A stretch of DNA of 64,000 bases from NCBI GenBank assembly GCA_029718625.1, contig CM056376.1:84216541-84280540 (forward strand), written 5' to 3'. The DNA comes from Synaphobranchus kaupii. Its lineage: Eukaryota; Chordata; Actinopteri; Anguilliformes; Synaphobranchidae. The notes under the pieces were generated by a model, which was given only the letters and a program-made list of their open reading frames with translations, had not been told where the DNA came from and did no database searches. Below, one piece after another: positions 36,207 through 48,077 of this stretch (its first letter is position 1; every line of letters starts with the position of its first letter). A program made the translations under genes and the position numbers.

Positions 36207-36712
36207 CAGGGGTAGACAACCCTGATCCTTGAGTGCTAGAAATGTTCCTGGTTTTTGCCCCATCCAACTTAAGGGTGGCAGTGTAATGTTCAGGGGATTG
36301 AACTTGTAACTGAAAGGTTGCAGGTTCAGTTCCCAACTAGGACACTGCAGTTGTACCCTTGAGCACGGTACTTAACCTGAATTGCTTCAGTATATATCCA
36401 GCTGTATAAATTAATACTATGTTTAAAAAAAAAAATGCTAAAAGTCATGTAAGTTGCTTTGGATAGGAGCATCTGCTAAATGGCAGCAATGTAATATAAT
36501 GTAATTAATTAGTTATTAACATAACTAGATTCAATATTAGGCTTAATTAACGTAGGTGACTATGTACTGGAGGTACTCAGCATTTCACCATTCAGACTAA
36601 GGCTCAGACTCTTAATAATCCATAAAACATCCTGCTATAAAGCTTGGATGGAAAATAAACCAGAAACACCCCTGGCACTCCAGGGCCAGGGTTGCCTCTG
36701 GCCTAGCGTATC
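36207..36712. mobile_element. hAT-like MITE carrying a SINE
   Basis: The ends (CAGGGGTAGACAACCCTG and, reversed, CAGAGGCAACCCTGGCC) are imperfect inverted repeats. The 8-bp flanks (GTCTATGG, GCCTAGCG) agree at five positions, consistent with a decayed hAT duplication. The SINE at 36273-36504 is inside. Confidence 0.55.
36273..36504 (+). repeat. tRNA-derived SINE, diverged
   Basis: Full-length head (GGGTGGCAGTGTAATG), decayed B-box GGTTCAGTTCC, shared body and a decayed tail ending AATGTAATATAATGTAATT. It is the most diverged of the three SINE copies. Confidence 0.8.
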
Positions 36713-37934
36713 TTCCTATCCACAATCATGTGACTATATCAAGTTGGCCCTGCCCATCTTGCATTATTCAGATTAATGGGACATTAAAGCACAACTGAAG
36801 TTTGGTAGAACTTTGGGTTGTGTAGTTACCTGGCCATGATATGAGTCCAAATAGTGGCAAAATATGTCCATTTGTTGCTCTGTGCTCCCCTGGGGTGATA
36901 ATCCAGAATAGGGTGTTTGTCGCTCTCCATTCACTTCTATGAGGCAGCTAAAACGGTCTCAAAATGCCACTTATAGCACGTATACGTACTAATAAGCGAT
37001 TCTGTCAATACAAAAATAACCAGTCCTCGTACACATTTCTTTTTGTGTAATTAAAATTATTTATAAAGTACTATTTTCTTCAAACTTGTTAGCAAGCTAC
37101 CAGAAAAGACTACCAAAATGTCTGCAGGTCGTACCATAGATATATACTCATACTAGGAATGTTTGCTTCTGTGGAAATTTGGACCATTGAGTGGTTTCTG
37201 ACGATAGACTGTATAAAAATATGGACAAAGTCACTGTGACGTCACCCATTGCCTTCCCACGGCCTTGTAAAAACTGAATTGAAGCTCCGGATGCATTTTT
37301 CGCCGCCAGTTTGTACAAACCAAAGAGGGTAAATCTTTGGTACAAACTGCGTCTGCTCCGTGGAGCCGAAGTGATGTTGTCGGGAGCAGGGTCAACCGGA
37401 TATGGCCCAGGCACAGTATGATTGACAGTTTGGGGTGGAGAAGCCACAGAACTATAAAGCCCATGACCTGACCAAACTTGCAGTAAACTTCCTTAAGTTG
37501 CTAATGTTTTATAATATAGCATTTCATTTTCATCCTTGATTTTACTGTGTCATTTATTCACATTGAATGTGTGGTATTCGTCAGATAATTAACGTTCATT
37601 CAGTTATCTTCAATTTATATTCAGCTAACATCAGCTAATTTGATTAGCTAGATAGCATACCAGCTGAGCTCAGTAGCCAATAGCCAGTAGTGACGCACTG
37701 CATCACCACCACACATGGACGAACATAGGGTACCATCTTACCATCAACTGATGGTCAATTAATCACGTTATTTTGACAAGACTACTTTTATTATAAATGT
37801 CCCTAGCGCCACTAGAAAGGTAGCAAGCTGACCCCATAGTCTTAAATGAGCAAACCACCACCGTCTTTTTGGCTAACCGCTAATTAACTCGACTGTGGCA
37901 GAGCACTCTGTCATGGTTTTCCGCAGCATGATAC

Positions 37935-39012
37935 TGAGATGGGTTTGTGAGGGTAGGACCTGAAATGCACGACTCAGAAGCAGTTACTGATGATAAAGTC
38001 CCGTTAGGGCTTTATTTAAGGAAAATCCAAAGAGCGTAGTCAAAACACAAGCAATGTTCATAAACGGATAATCCAGCCAAAAAAACAAAGTACAGTATCG
38101 AGGGAGAAGGCAGTCTCGGAATCGGTACACCATGCAAACGTCAGTAACCAGAGTAGCTGTCAGCGGGGCAGTAGTACAGGCAGACGGTAGGCAGGCTCGA
38201 GGTCGAAGACGGTGCAAGAGTCAAGACCGGAGTCCACTCCGCTGGGCAAAAGTACAAAGACAGCAGGCAATAACTCGTGGTACAGGCAGGCAGTGGTCAA
38301 CAAACAGAAGTCAGTAACAGTGGTCAAAAACAGGCTTGGATCATAAACAAAAGACAGGCTTGGAAAAACGCTCAAGAGTGCACTGTAAACAGGAGGCAAC
38401 AATTTTGCAAAGACAAGACATGAACACTGAGCTTAAATGCAGGTGTAGACAGGTGCAGACAATTAGCTTGAAAGCAGCATGCGAATGGAAATCAGGTGTG
38501 GAGGGCTGACAAGGTAACAAGATAATTAGTAATCGTTAGTAATAAACCTATCCTGACCTAGCGTTAGTAAATTAGTAAATGACATGCACGAGAAACGTAA
38601 GGTAAACATGAACACATGGTTAGAGAGTTAGTATTACCCAATCCTGATCTAATGTTAGTAGATTAGTAAATAGACACGGGAGAATGAAACACTTAGGGAA
38701 ATGTGAGTGACAGCAAGAGAGAGAGAGAAAGCATGAACGCAAGGCTGCGGAAAAACACGAAAATGTGTATGCTAAACAATGAACGGGAGACGTAACATGA
38801 ATCAAATATAAAACGTGACATGACAAGACTAGAAAATAAATCGTAACAATAATCAAACATGAAACGTGACATGACATGAAAATGAAACGTAACAAGAAAT
38901 AAACATAAAACGTGGCGTGACGAGACTAAACATAATACGTGACATTAACAAGAAATCTAACTAAGACAAGAATGAAACATAAAACATGACATGACAGGCT
39001 AGAATCGTGACA
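37935..39012 (-). repeat. 3' LTR of the Gypsy element
   Basis: 1078 bp. It has a 70-bp stretch near 38640-38710 (containing TAGACACGGGAGAATG) that is missing from the 5' LTR. Otherwise the two LTRs differ at only a few percent of positions in the parts compared by eye. Confidence 0.9.
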
Positions 39013-39027
39013 GGACCCCCCCCTTAA
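39013..39027 (-). other. Polypurine tract of the Gypsy element
   Basis: On the minus strand AAGGGGGGGGTCC directly precedes the 3' LTR, the expected place of plus-strand DNA priming. Confidence 0.7.
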
Positions 39028-39066
39028 CGACCGACTCCTGGCGGTCTCATGAGCTTCTCCGGGTAG

Positions 39067-40328
39067 TCACGGTGAAAGTCCTTGATCAGATGAAGGGTTG
39101 ATGATGGAGAGAATCTTGAAGGGGCCAATGAAACGGGGTTGCAGTTTGTGGGAAGTGGCTTGAAGGGGAATGTCCTTGGTGGAAAGCCAGACGGAATCAC
39201 CTGTAAACTGGAGCTGGTGTGCGGTGGCGATCAGCGAAGCGTCGATTGCGGTCTGACGTGCGTAACAGCACGGCCCTGGCGTCCCTCCAAATCTTAACAC
39301 AACGCCTCATATGGGTGGCAAGGGAGGGAACGGCGATCTCGGCTTCCTGGTCGGGAAATAGTGGAGGTTGGTAGCCAAGGGCGATCTCAAATGGATTTTC
39401 CGGTGGCGGCGCAGGGTAGGGCATTGTGCGCATACTCCACCCAGGTGAGCATCTTGCTCCATGAAGCCGGGTTCTGGGCCGAGACGCAACGTAGAGCGGC
39501 TCCCAAATCCTGGTTGGCCCTCTCGGTTTGCCCATTGGACTGGGGGTGGTAGCCAGATGAGAGGCTAGCAGTGGCGCCGAGGGCCAGGCAGAAGGCTTTC
39601 CACACCTGTGAGACGAACTGAGGCCCTCGGTCGGATACGATGTCCGCGGGGATGCCATGGATGCGGAACACCTCCTTAACTAGCACCTCAGCGGTCTCTT
39701 GGGTGGTGGGTAGTCCGGGCAGGGGGATGAAGTGGGCCGCCTTGCTGAACCTGTCCACCACGGTGAGAATGGTGGTGTTACCCTCGGAAGGGGGAAGTCC
39801 GGTAACGGAATCTACCCCGATGTGGCTCCAGGGTCGGCTGGGCACGGGCAGAGGTTGGAGCAGTCCAGCCGGAGCCTGGTGGGAGGCCTTGCTTCTGGCG
39901 CAGGTGGTGCACGCCTTGATGAAGCGCCTGGTGTCAGGGATCATGGAGCTCCACCAGAACTTACGCTTCAGCACCGCCAAGGTGCGGGTAAAGCCGGGAT
40001 GGCAGGACAGGAGAGATGAATGGGCCCACTGAAGCACCTGTGTCCGAGCAGCTGAGGGGACGTAAAGGCGTGTGCCGGGGTTGGGCCTGGGATCGGGCTC
40101 CTCCTGTAGAGCCCTCTGGATCACCGCCTCAACCTTCCAGGTTACCGAGGCGACTGTGCAGGAAACAGGGCGGATGTTCTCAGGTGTCTCTCGCTCGGAG
40201 CAGGTGTTGAATTGTCGGGACAGGGCATCTGGCTTGACATTCTTGGAACCCGGGCGGTAGGTGAGCGCGAAGCAGAGGAAAACAGTCTCTTGACTTTGAC
40301 AAATGCTCCCTCCGCTTCGGGACCCCAA
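39067..40328 (-). pseudogene. Gypsy integrase region, frameshifted
   Basis: From 40328 leftward, after [18 protein letters not shown] (the linker following RNase H), the reading has a zinc-binding region with HPGF and CTTCARSK. It then shows the integrase core with [28 protein letters not shown] and NGQTERANQ (the D, D and E positions). Near 39387-39660 and again near 39300 the frame changes; the last piece has [11 protein letters not shown] and [10 protein letters not shown], the usual C-terminal binding fold, and stops at 39067. The element is incapable of making an intact integrase as read. Confidence 0.85.
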
Positions 40329-41641
40329 CGGAATGGCATGGCAGTGGAAGTAAGCTTAGTGAGGGGGGAAACTACTTGGCTGTAGGACCTGATGATGTAG
40401 AGGTTGGCGAATCCCAAGAAGTGTTGAAGGTGTTTCCGAGAGGAAGGCGTGGGCCAGTCAGTGACCGCCTGAACTTTCTTGGGATCCGCCCTGATCTGTC
40501 CCTTCTCCACAATGAAGCCAAGAAACTCAACTGAGTCGGTGTGGAAAACGCATTTCTCCGCCTTAACAGTTTGTTTTCCAATAGCCTCTGGAGAACTTGC
40601 TTGACGTGGCCCTCATGTTCCTTGGCATTGGTGGAGTAAATCAGGATGTCGTCAAGGTACACAAATACGTGTCGGCCCAGTAAGTCCCGAAGAACGTCGT
40701 TGACTAACGCCTGGAACACGGCAGGTGCGTTAGTGAGGCCGAATGGCATGACCAGGTACTCAAAGTGTCCAAGAGAGGTGTTGAAGGCGGTCTTCCACTC
40801 GTCGCCCTCTCTGATCCGAACCAGGTGGTAGGCATTACGTAAGTCCAGCTTGGTGAAGATGGTGGCATTGTGTAGCGTGTGAAAGGCGGAGTCCATTAAA
40901 GGCAGAGGATACTTGTTCTTAACTGTTGTTCAGTTCTCTGAAGTCGATGCAGGGGCGTAGTGAGCCATCCTTCTTCTGAACAAAGAAGAATCCAGCGCCC
41001 ATGGATGGGCGAATCAGCTTATTGGCTAGGCAGTCCCTGATATATTTCTCCATAGCCTCCCTTTCCGGTCTGGAGACCTTGTAAAGACGACTTGAGGGAA
41101 GTGTGGAACCGGGTAGCAGGTCGATGGCGCAGTCGTAGGGTCGATGAGGGGGAAGTGTCTGTGCCTGCGTCTTGGAAAAAACCGTGCCCAGTTTGTGGTA
41201 AGGGGTGGGCACCTTTTCCAGGGAGGGCTTGGGAACTTGCAGTGGAGTAGGTATGACCTCTGCAGGAGCAGGAGCAGATCGCAGGCAGGACTGGTGACAC
41301 TCACGACTCCAGGCTAGAATCTGGCTCGAACTCCAGTCAATGGTGGGGTTGTGTCTCTGGAGCCAGGGTAATCCCAGAATGAGCGGATCGTTCGGGGACT
41401 GGATGACGCGGAACTGAATCATCTCCAGGTGGTTTCCAGAAACGATTAGCTGGATAGGGTTAGTGATGTGGGTCATGCGGCAAAATGTCCTCCCATCCAA
41501 CGACCGAGCATTTTCGGGGTGGGGCAGTGGAAGGGAGGGAATGTTCAGTTCCTTGACCATCACCTCATCGATGAGGTTTGCATCCGCTCCGGAGTCCACC
41601 AACGCGTTCACGTGGATCGCCCTATCGGGAAACATCAACAT
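40142..41641 (-). pseudogene. Gypsy protease and reverse transcriptase region, frameshifted
   Basis: The protease is marked by [15 protein letters not shown] just after 41641. The reverse transcriptase starts with [20 protein letters not shown] and [20 protein letters not shown], breaks at about 40918, continues with [33 protein letters not shown] and the catalytic YLDDILIYS, and breaks again near 40550 before [19 protein letters not shown]. The sequence then runs from the AFVKVKRLF region straight into the post-RNase H linker, so RNase H is missing. At least two frameshifts are needed to read it. Confidence 0.85.
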
Positions 41642-41669
41642 GGCAGTCAGGGTGGGACGATGGTCATTC

Positions 41670-42605
41670 CTAGCCGCTCCCTAGCACTCTCACCTCAACA
41701 GATGGGCCTGACTTCTTGGAGCGCAGGGTACACTGATCTTGGGTGTGTCCCAACTTCCCACAATAGAAACAGGAACCGGTAGTTCTCCGTCGTCTCCGTT
41801 CCTCGTGTGAGATCCTCATCCCCGCACGGGAAAGATCCATAGGTTCGGCTCCCTCCACTTGCATCTCCTCGGAACGCGAACTAGATCCTCGCCTGGGGTA
41901 CGGCTGGCCGGGTTGGACCTGTCTTTCGGTTCGGCGTTGTCTGGCACGGTTGTCCAAACGAAGGGCGGCCCGAATGAGTGAGTCAAACTGAGTGATTGGT
42001 TCAAGGCGCGCCAACTCGTCCTGGAGTGCCTCGCTCAAACTGGCCAGGAAAAGGTTCGCCAGAGCCGCATTGTTCCAGTGAGTCGCCGCAGTGAGAGTGC
42101 GGAAGTCAATCAAATGGTCCTCAGCAGTCTTCCTGCCTTGACGCAGGGCGATCAGGCGCTGGGATGGTTCCTGGTCGCTGGACGCATGTTGAAAAACCTT
42201 TCGGATCTCCTTGGCGAAGGTCGAGTAACGGGAAGGGAATGAATCCCCGGACCATACAGCTGTAACCCAGTCCAAAGCCTTCCCCTTGAGTAGCCCCATT
42301 ACATAGCCGATCCGGCGATCATCGCTGTTGTACGTCTGCGGTTGCTGCCGGAACACCACGTCGCACTGGAGTAAAAATGCCTTGCACCTCTCAGGGTCTC
42401 CGCCGAACCTCTCCGGGGGGGGTTGTTGTGGCTCCCGGAATTGCCAGGTTCCCATGAGGCTGGGAGGTGGAGGTGCAGGCGGTTTAGCAGGCTGTTCCCC
42501 GGGGCGTGGCTGAACTGCGATGGCGAGTCTCCGCATCTCCGCACACAGCTCTTGAATCTCCTGACGCAGGGCGTGGAACATGGCCGTTGAGTCAGCTGGG
42601 TCCAT
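41670..42605 (-). CDS. Gypsy gag protein, intact frame
   Basis: 311 residues from ATG at 42605, only 17 bases inside the 5' LTR edge. It has the Ty3/Gypsy capsid-type region ([20 protein letters not shown], later ALDWVTAVW) and one CCHC zinc knuckle, [14 protein letters not shown], near residue 285. The pol frame follows in a different register about 30 bases after, so pol expression would need a frameshift or other recoding, or the join is damaged. Of all the element's genes only gag is unbroken. Confidence 0.85.
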   Translation of the reverse strand: MDPADSTAMFHALRQEIQELCAEMRRLAIAVQPRPGEQPAKPPAPPPPSLMGTWQFREPQQPPPERFGGDPERCKAFLLQCDVVFRQQPQTYNSDDRRIGYVMGLLKGKALDWVTAVWSGDSFPSRYSTFAKEIRKVFQHASSDQEPSQRLIALRQGRKTAEDHLIDFRTLTAATHWNNAALANLFLASLSEALQDELARLEPITQFDSLIRAALRLDNRARQRRTERQVQPGQPYPRRGSSSRSEEMQVEGAEPMDLSRAGMRISHEERRRRRTTGSCFYCGKLGHTQDQCTLRSKKSGPSVEVRVLGSG

Positions 42606-42621
42606 GGTGGCGAAATTGTTC

Positions 42622-44005
42622 TGAGACGGGTTTGTGAGGGTAGGACCCGAAATGCACGACTCAGAAGCAGTAACTGATGATAAAGTCCCGTCAGGGCTTT
42701 ATTTAAGGAAAATCCAAAGAGCGTAGTCAAAACACAAGCAATGTTCATAAACGGGTAATCCAGCCAAAAAACCAAAGTACAGTACCGAGGGAGAAGGCAG
42801 TCTCGGAATCGGTACACCATGCAAAAGGTCAGTAATCAGAGTAGCTGTCAGCGGGGCAGTAGTACAGGCAGACGGTAGGCAGGCTCGAGGTCGAAGACGG
42901 TGCAAGAGTCAAGACCGGAGTCCGCTCCGCGGGGCAAAAGTACAAAGACAGCAGGCAATAACTCATGGTACAGGCAGGCAGTGGTCAACAAACAGAAGTC
43001 AGTAACAGTGGTCAAAAACAGGCTTGGATCGTAAACAAAAGACAGGCTTGGAAAAACACTCAAGAGTGCACTGTAAACAGGAGGCAACAATTTTGCGAAG
43101 ACAAGACATGAACACTGAGCTTAAATGCAGGTGTAGACAGGTGCAGACAATTAGCTTGAGAGCAGCATGTGAATGGAAATCAGGTGTGGAGGGCTGACAA
43201 GGTAACAAGATAATTAGTAATCATTAGTAATAAACCTATCCTGACCTAGCGTTAGTAAATTAGTAAATGACATGCACGAGAAACGTAAGGTAAACATGAA
43301 CACATGGTTAGAGAGTTAGTATTACCCAAGAGAGAGAGAGAGAGAAAGCATGAACGCAAGGCTGCGGAAAAACACGAAAATGTGTATGCTAAACAATGAA
43401 CGGGAGACGTAACATGAATCAAATATAAAACGTGACATGACAAGACTAGAAAATAAATCGTAACAATAATCAAACATGAAACATGACATGACATGAAAAT
43501 GAAACGTAACAAGAAATAAACATAAAACGTGGCGTGACGAGACTAAACATAATACGTGACATTAACAAGAAATCTAACTAAGACAAGAATGAAACATAAA
43601 ACATGACATGACAGCAGTGTTTCCCCTACCATTATCTTGGCCGGGCGGCCCGCCCGGCCAAACTCACGTGCCGCCCGACTTGGACAAGAGGGAAAATAAA
43701 TAATTTTAATGAAAAAATTTTTTTTTTAATATTATTCTTTTTTTTTTTTATATAATCTTTTTTTACAAATTTTTATGTAGCTGCAATATTTCCCTTACCG
43801 CAGAATGCGGGAATGATCAAAATAGCATCTTGAAAAACCCTTGCCAAAACGGTTTCGGTTTAAGCCTAATTAAAATTTTCACTGGCAGCGCTGATATTAT
43901 GAGGGTGTAATTATAGTTTCCGCCTCTACGCAAAATGGCGCACTTTCACCGCCCGGCCTGAAAAAAAATCTAGGGGAAACACTGTGACAGGCTAGAATCG
44001 TGACA
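42622..44005 (-). repeat. 5' LTR of the Gypsy element, with nested MITE
   Basis: Matches the 3' LTR but lacks 70 bp and carries a 370-bp insertion (43615-43984). Without the insertion it is about 1008 bp. Confidence 0.9.
43615..43984. mobile_element. hAT-like MITE inside the 5' LTR
   Basis: Inverted ends CAGTGTTTCCCCTA and TAGGGGAAACACTG enclose a GC-palindrome (GGCCGGGCGGCCCGCCCGGC near 43639). TGACAG is duplicated on the two sides; the other LTR shows the empty site. It is the youngest layer of the nest. Confidence 0.8.
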
Positions 44006-44628
44006 GAAACCCCGTTCTGAAAACTGTTGCAGATAAAGTGGGGATTGTACGTTAGTGGGTTCACACAGTCTATGATTCACACGCTAGCTAAAGCACAGTA
44101 GCTACATTAGCTGGCATTAACTTTCATCTGCATCCTGTAACCTAATCACAAGCGTTGCAAACATTTACAAACACAGACTCCGTATTCTTTTCCGATAAAT
44201 TATTCGTTTTATTTTAAACATCCCCGTATTGAGTCAGTACAAACATACCGCTAACACTTGGGCTCTATTCCCCGCACATTTTCTTAATTTTTGGTACCGA
44301 AAAAAAATTATCCAAATGTAGAAATGTCCGGTTAGGGTTCTAGCTGGAGCAGCAGCTGACTAGTAATGTTAGCTAGGCAATCACTGTAGCTAGCCAACTT
44401 ATATAGCCAGCCAGCAAGGATGACTTTAAGGAAGTCGAATAACTGTTAAATTAAAATGGCTTGCCATAAGCTATCGTTAGCTTGCTAGCTAAATGTTAAA
44501 ACGACTTGCCGTGAGCTATCGTTAGCTTGCTAGCTAGCTAACCCAGCATTGCTAAGCAAAGGTAACTTTAATGACAGGGGGAGTACGGCGATTGCGTACG
44601 GGAGAGGGTGGAATAGCTAAATTAATAT

Positions 44629-44889
44629 CTAAATTGATACGGTTATACAGGTATGATATAGTATCGCAATTGATTTGAGATACTTAACCCACAGTTTGGC
44701 TGCTTGCTCTGAGACGCTGGGCCTGTAGTTTAGCTGCAACATCCCCTTCTGTCTCATCTCACGAAACAGTATTATTTTTCGTAGCAGACACATCATAGCT
44801 CGCTCCAACCAAAATGAATATGTGATGACAAACATGTTGAAGATGAGCGGGTAAGACAGTCCATTTATTATGTTATGAACTGTGTCCAC
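44629..44889 (-). other. Unassigned open frame in the TTAA-class element
   Basis: An 86-codon frame with a hydrophobic stretch (LSYPLIFNMFVITYSFWL) and a basic segment. No family is recognised and it may be chance; it is noted because it is the only sizeable frame in the element outside the Gypsy insertion and arms. Confidence 0.15.
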
Positions 44890-45763
44890 AAAACAACAGC
44901 TTGTTCATGGTAGGCTACAAAGGGATGTTCTCCATCGACTTCCACTCAAAAATACAGCGTATTTGTGTCCCAAGCATAGACTGTATGAAAATAGGTCCCA
45001 AGACACCAGGGCGCGTTTTAGACCAATGATTGTTGTCTCCCCCTTCTGGTCCCGCCCCTCCGAGTGAAGGCAGTGAGAACCATATAGAACCTATCTATGC
45101 CAGTGACCCCAACCTGTCCCTCTGATTGGTCCTGAACAAATGTTAATACCCTGACCAAACGACACAATATTTAAAAAAAATCAGCACATGTAGAGGCATT
45201 AGATGAAGGAAAGGCACCTACTGCAATAAAAACATTTTGTGGGAAAAATTTATTCACTGAGTATTTTGACCACATTGCTGACATTGACTTACATGGTGAA
45301 AGACCTATACTGGAGCCAACCGCAGTGGCGCTAGTGAGCAACGGCACCAGGAAGTGAGCTTCAAAATGAAAGCCCAATCTTAGCCCCTTGTTTCTGACGC
45401 ATCGGCGCATTAATGCTGTTTCTGGCACAAGAACATAGCCATACCTACCGGATCTACGTTCCAAATAAAATACAAAAAAGCAAGAAAAGGGCCAATGAAT
45501 TTTTTTTTAATATGTAAGAGGACTGGTTATTGTTTGTATTGACAGAATCCACTTCTTTCGCGGTCGTATACGTGCTAGAAGTGTCATTTTGAGACCGTTT
45601 TAGCTGCCCTATAGAAGTGAATGGAGAGCGACAAATACCCTATTCTGGATTATCACCCCACGGGAGCACAGAGCAACTAACGAACATATTTCGCCACTAT
45701 TTGGACTCATATTATAGCCAGGTAACTACGCAACCCAAAGTTCTACCAAACTTCAGTTGTGCT

Positions 45764-48021
45764 GTAAAAATAAGGCTGACGCTTTCTCATGCAGCTTGTC
45801 TTCTTTAAAATGCTGCAGTAGAGCTGGATTGACTCCAGTGCTCCCGTCTACAGTCTGACGCACAGGTGACCCCCCTCCTGTAACTGTCACCCTTTTCACT
45901 GCCCTACATATTTACCTGCCTTTACTCACTGCCCACAGGGTTGTATTGACCCCCCCAATGACGTATTTGCACATGCTTCACCACCCATGCTTCCCCAGCA
46001 GATCCCTTTCCAGAGATGAAACAAAAAAACCATGGTATGGATATGCAACATGTGTTAAAGCGCGCCACCCTGTGGCAGTATAATGAAAGCTATAAATAAC
46101 AGTGACACAAGAGCCGTGAACCAGTCTAACTCTCAACCTTTCTTTTTCTCTTCCCTTGTCTCTCTCTCACTCTCTCTCTTTCTCTGTCAAATTTAATTTC
46201 CACTTTAAATTTGCTTTACAGTCACACATTCGTGCTTTAAAAAGCATATATTTTCTCTCTCGCAGCAAAACGTGACTTTTCTACTCATTCTGTCACTGAA
46301 TGTGTGTGAGCATATTCTCCAAGCCATTTCTATCTCCCTCCACTCTCCCATGCCATAGCCCCTGAACAGGTCAGTCTCTGTAAATCACTCCCCCAGTTAA
46401 AATTCCTCTCTGCTGTGCTCATGGCATTGGACTGAGGAGAGGGGGCAGAAAGCCCAATTACAGCACACTGCACTTCCCATATATATATATATATATATAT
46501 ATATGCAGAAGTAAAAGAGCCTAAATCATTTTTCATTCATATAAATAGATTAGTGTCTGTAAGGAGCCAATTTACACAGACCTGTTTAACACAATAAAGT
46601 TGATTTCCTGTCTGCAATTCTTCAAACAAATACTGTGGTCCTGTATTGTCTGATCGAGTGTTATAAATTGTAGCTGGTGTTTGGCACTCTGAGAACTTGG
46701 AGGGGAGGAGGTTGTCAACACCCATCATATTCAATCTCGTCTGTTTCAAGCCTATCTTTATTGCCTGCCAGATATAGCTCAATTAAGAGTGTTCTCTTAG
46801 TATTCAGAAGCAGGGAAATGTAGAACTGACATTATCTACATTAACTAAAATCCTTGCATGTACAATTTATACAGAATATATATACTGTATATGTATATAT
46901 ATATATATATATTGTGTGTATATATATATATAGATAGATAGAAGAGGGGTGATAGAGGAGAGAGTTTCTGAAAAAGTCTCCTGAACTTGCAGATCACATC
47001 GTTGTCAGGCCAGACAATACTGTACATCCTTCCGATCCTCTTAGAGCTAATGCCCATTAACGATTACAGGAATCTCTGTGTGCCGTGCGCATGGAGTCCA
47101 AGTGTCAGAGATGAGGTCCCTGCGGTGGAGGAGATGAGGTCATTACACCTCTTAGTGCCATCACCGATGTGAATATGTCTGCACATCAGTGAGTCCGCAG
47201 ACAAGTGATTAATGAGCACTAACATACTCACGCACAATGTGAGAGGCAATATATGCTGGGAAGGGTTATAAACACATACACACAAACACAGAAAAACACG
47301 TGCGCACACACACGCACACACATCTTTATGTGGCTTTCCTGCGGTAGCACTTAAAGATATTTCATGGTGAGGAAAGAGTGTTGTATCAGCTCCAGCTGAT
47401 GAATAAAGTCTTTAATGTGTTGATTAAATAATAATGAGCTACTGAGTCCCATAGTCCTTTGCCCCTTTGCTACTTCTCTTCATTGGAAGGAGCAGAGTGA
47501 GGCATGCCACACTTCAGAAAACAAGCAACATATCTGAATTCACTCAACAGTCTACCTGCCTCCATTGTCCATTTTAAAAGGGCTGAATTTGCACACCGCT
47601 CTGACAGATCTGGGATACATCAATAATGGTCCGATGTTGTTCATTACTGATGTGACCCACTTGACAACCTAATGTGTTTCCAGGACAATGACTGCGGATG
47701 CTGCAGATGTTAGATAACATATTCACATCTTCTCCAGTAGCAAGATCTCCACACCACACACCTCCCCCTACAATGCCACTCAGCAAAATTGATAAAGATC
47801 CATGTGGGTCTTTCTGTAATATATTTTAAGCAGACACAGGTATTGCCTGTTCAGGAGAAAGTATGTTGTCTGACTATTGCAAAAGTTCCATTTACTGCTT
47901 ATGTAAAACACAAGTGATATGCTTGAGCATCTTCACCTGTTATAACATCTCCTGATATAATTTTATATATAAAAGAAAATTATCCCCTCCACTGAGCCAT
48001 TCATGCATGCATGCTTGCACA

Positions 48022-48077
<56 letters not shown>

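Larger units (their letters stand above)
37935..44005 (-). mobile_element. Gypsy-type LTR retrotransposon (minus strand), defective
   Basis: Two LTRs (37935-39012 and 42622-44005) begin TGTCACGATT and end CCGTCTCA on the minus strand. The flanks GATAC and GAAAC fit a 5-bp target duplication with one change. Gag and pol lie between in the usual order protease, reverse transcriptase, integrase, with frameshifts and no RNase H. It sits inside the TTAA-class element. Confidence 0.92.
36788..45763. mobile_element. TTAA-class DNA element, split by a Gypsy insertion
   Basis: Inverted arms of about 230 bp begin AGCACAACTGAAGTTTGGTA at 36788 and end at 45763, with high identity over the segment containing GTTTGTCGCTCTCCATTCAC. 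TTAA precedes the left end; GTAA follows the right end, one base off. With the Gypsy element removed, the unit is about 2.9 kb. No transposase is recognised; a minus-strand frame at 44629-44889 is of unknown meaning. A near-duplicated TCGTTAGCTTGCTAGCTA motif lies at 44473-44540. Confidence 0.7.

Noticed and set aside
37984..38895. Several minus-strand frames of 77-91 codons, repeated at 42699-43512
   Set aside because: They occur in both LTRs of the Gypsy element at the same relative places and are LTR sequence, not genes.
39640..40260. Plus-strand frames opposite the Gypsy integrase
   Set aside because: Antisense shadows of the minus-strand pol region, which carries all the integrase motifs.
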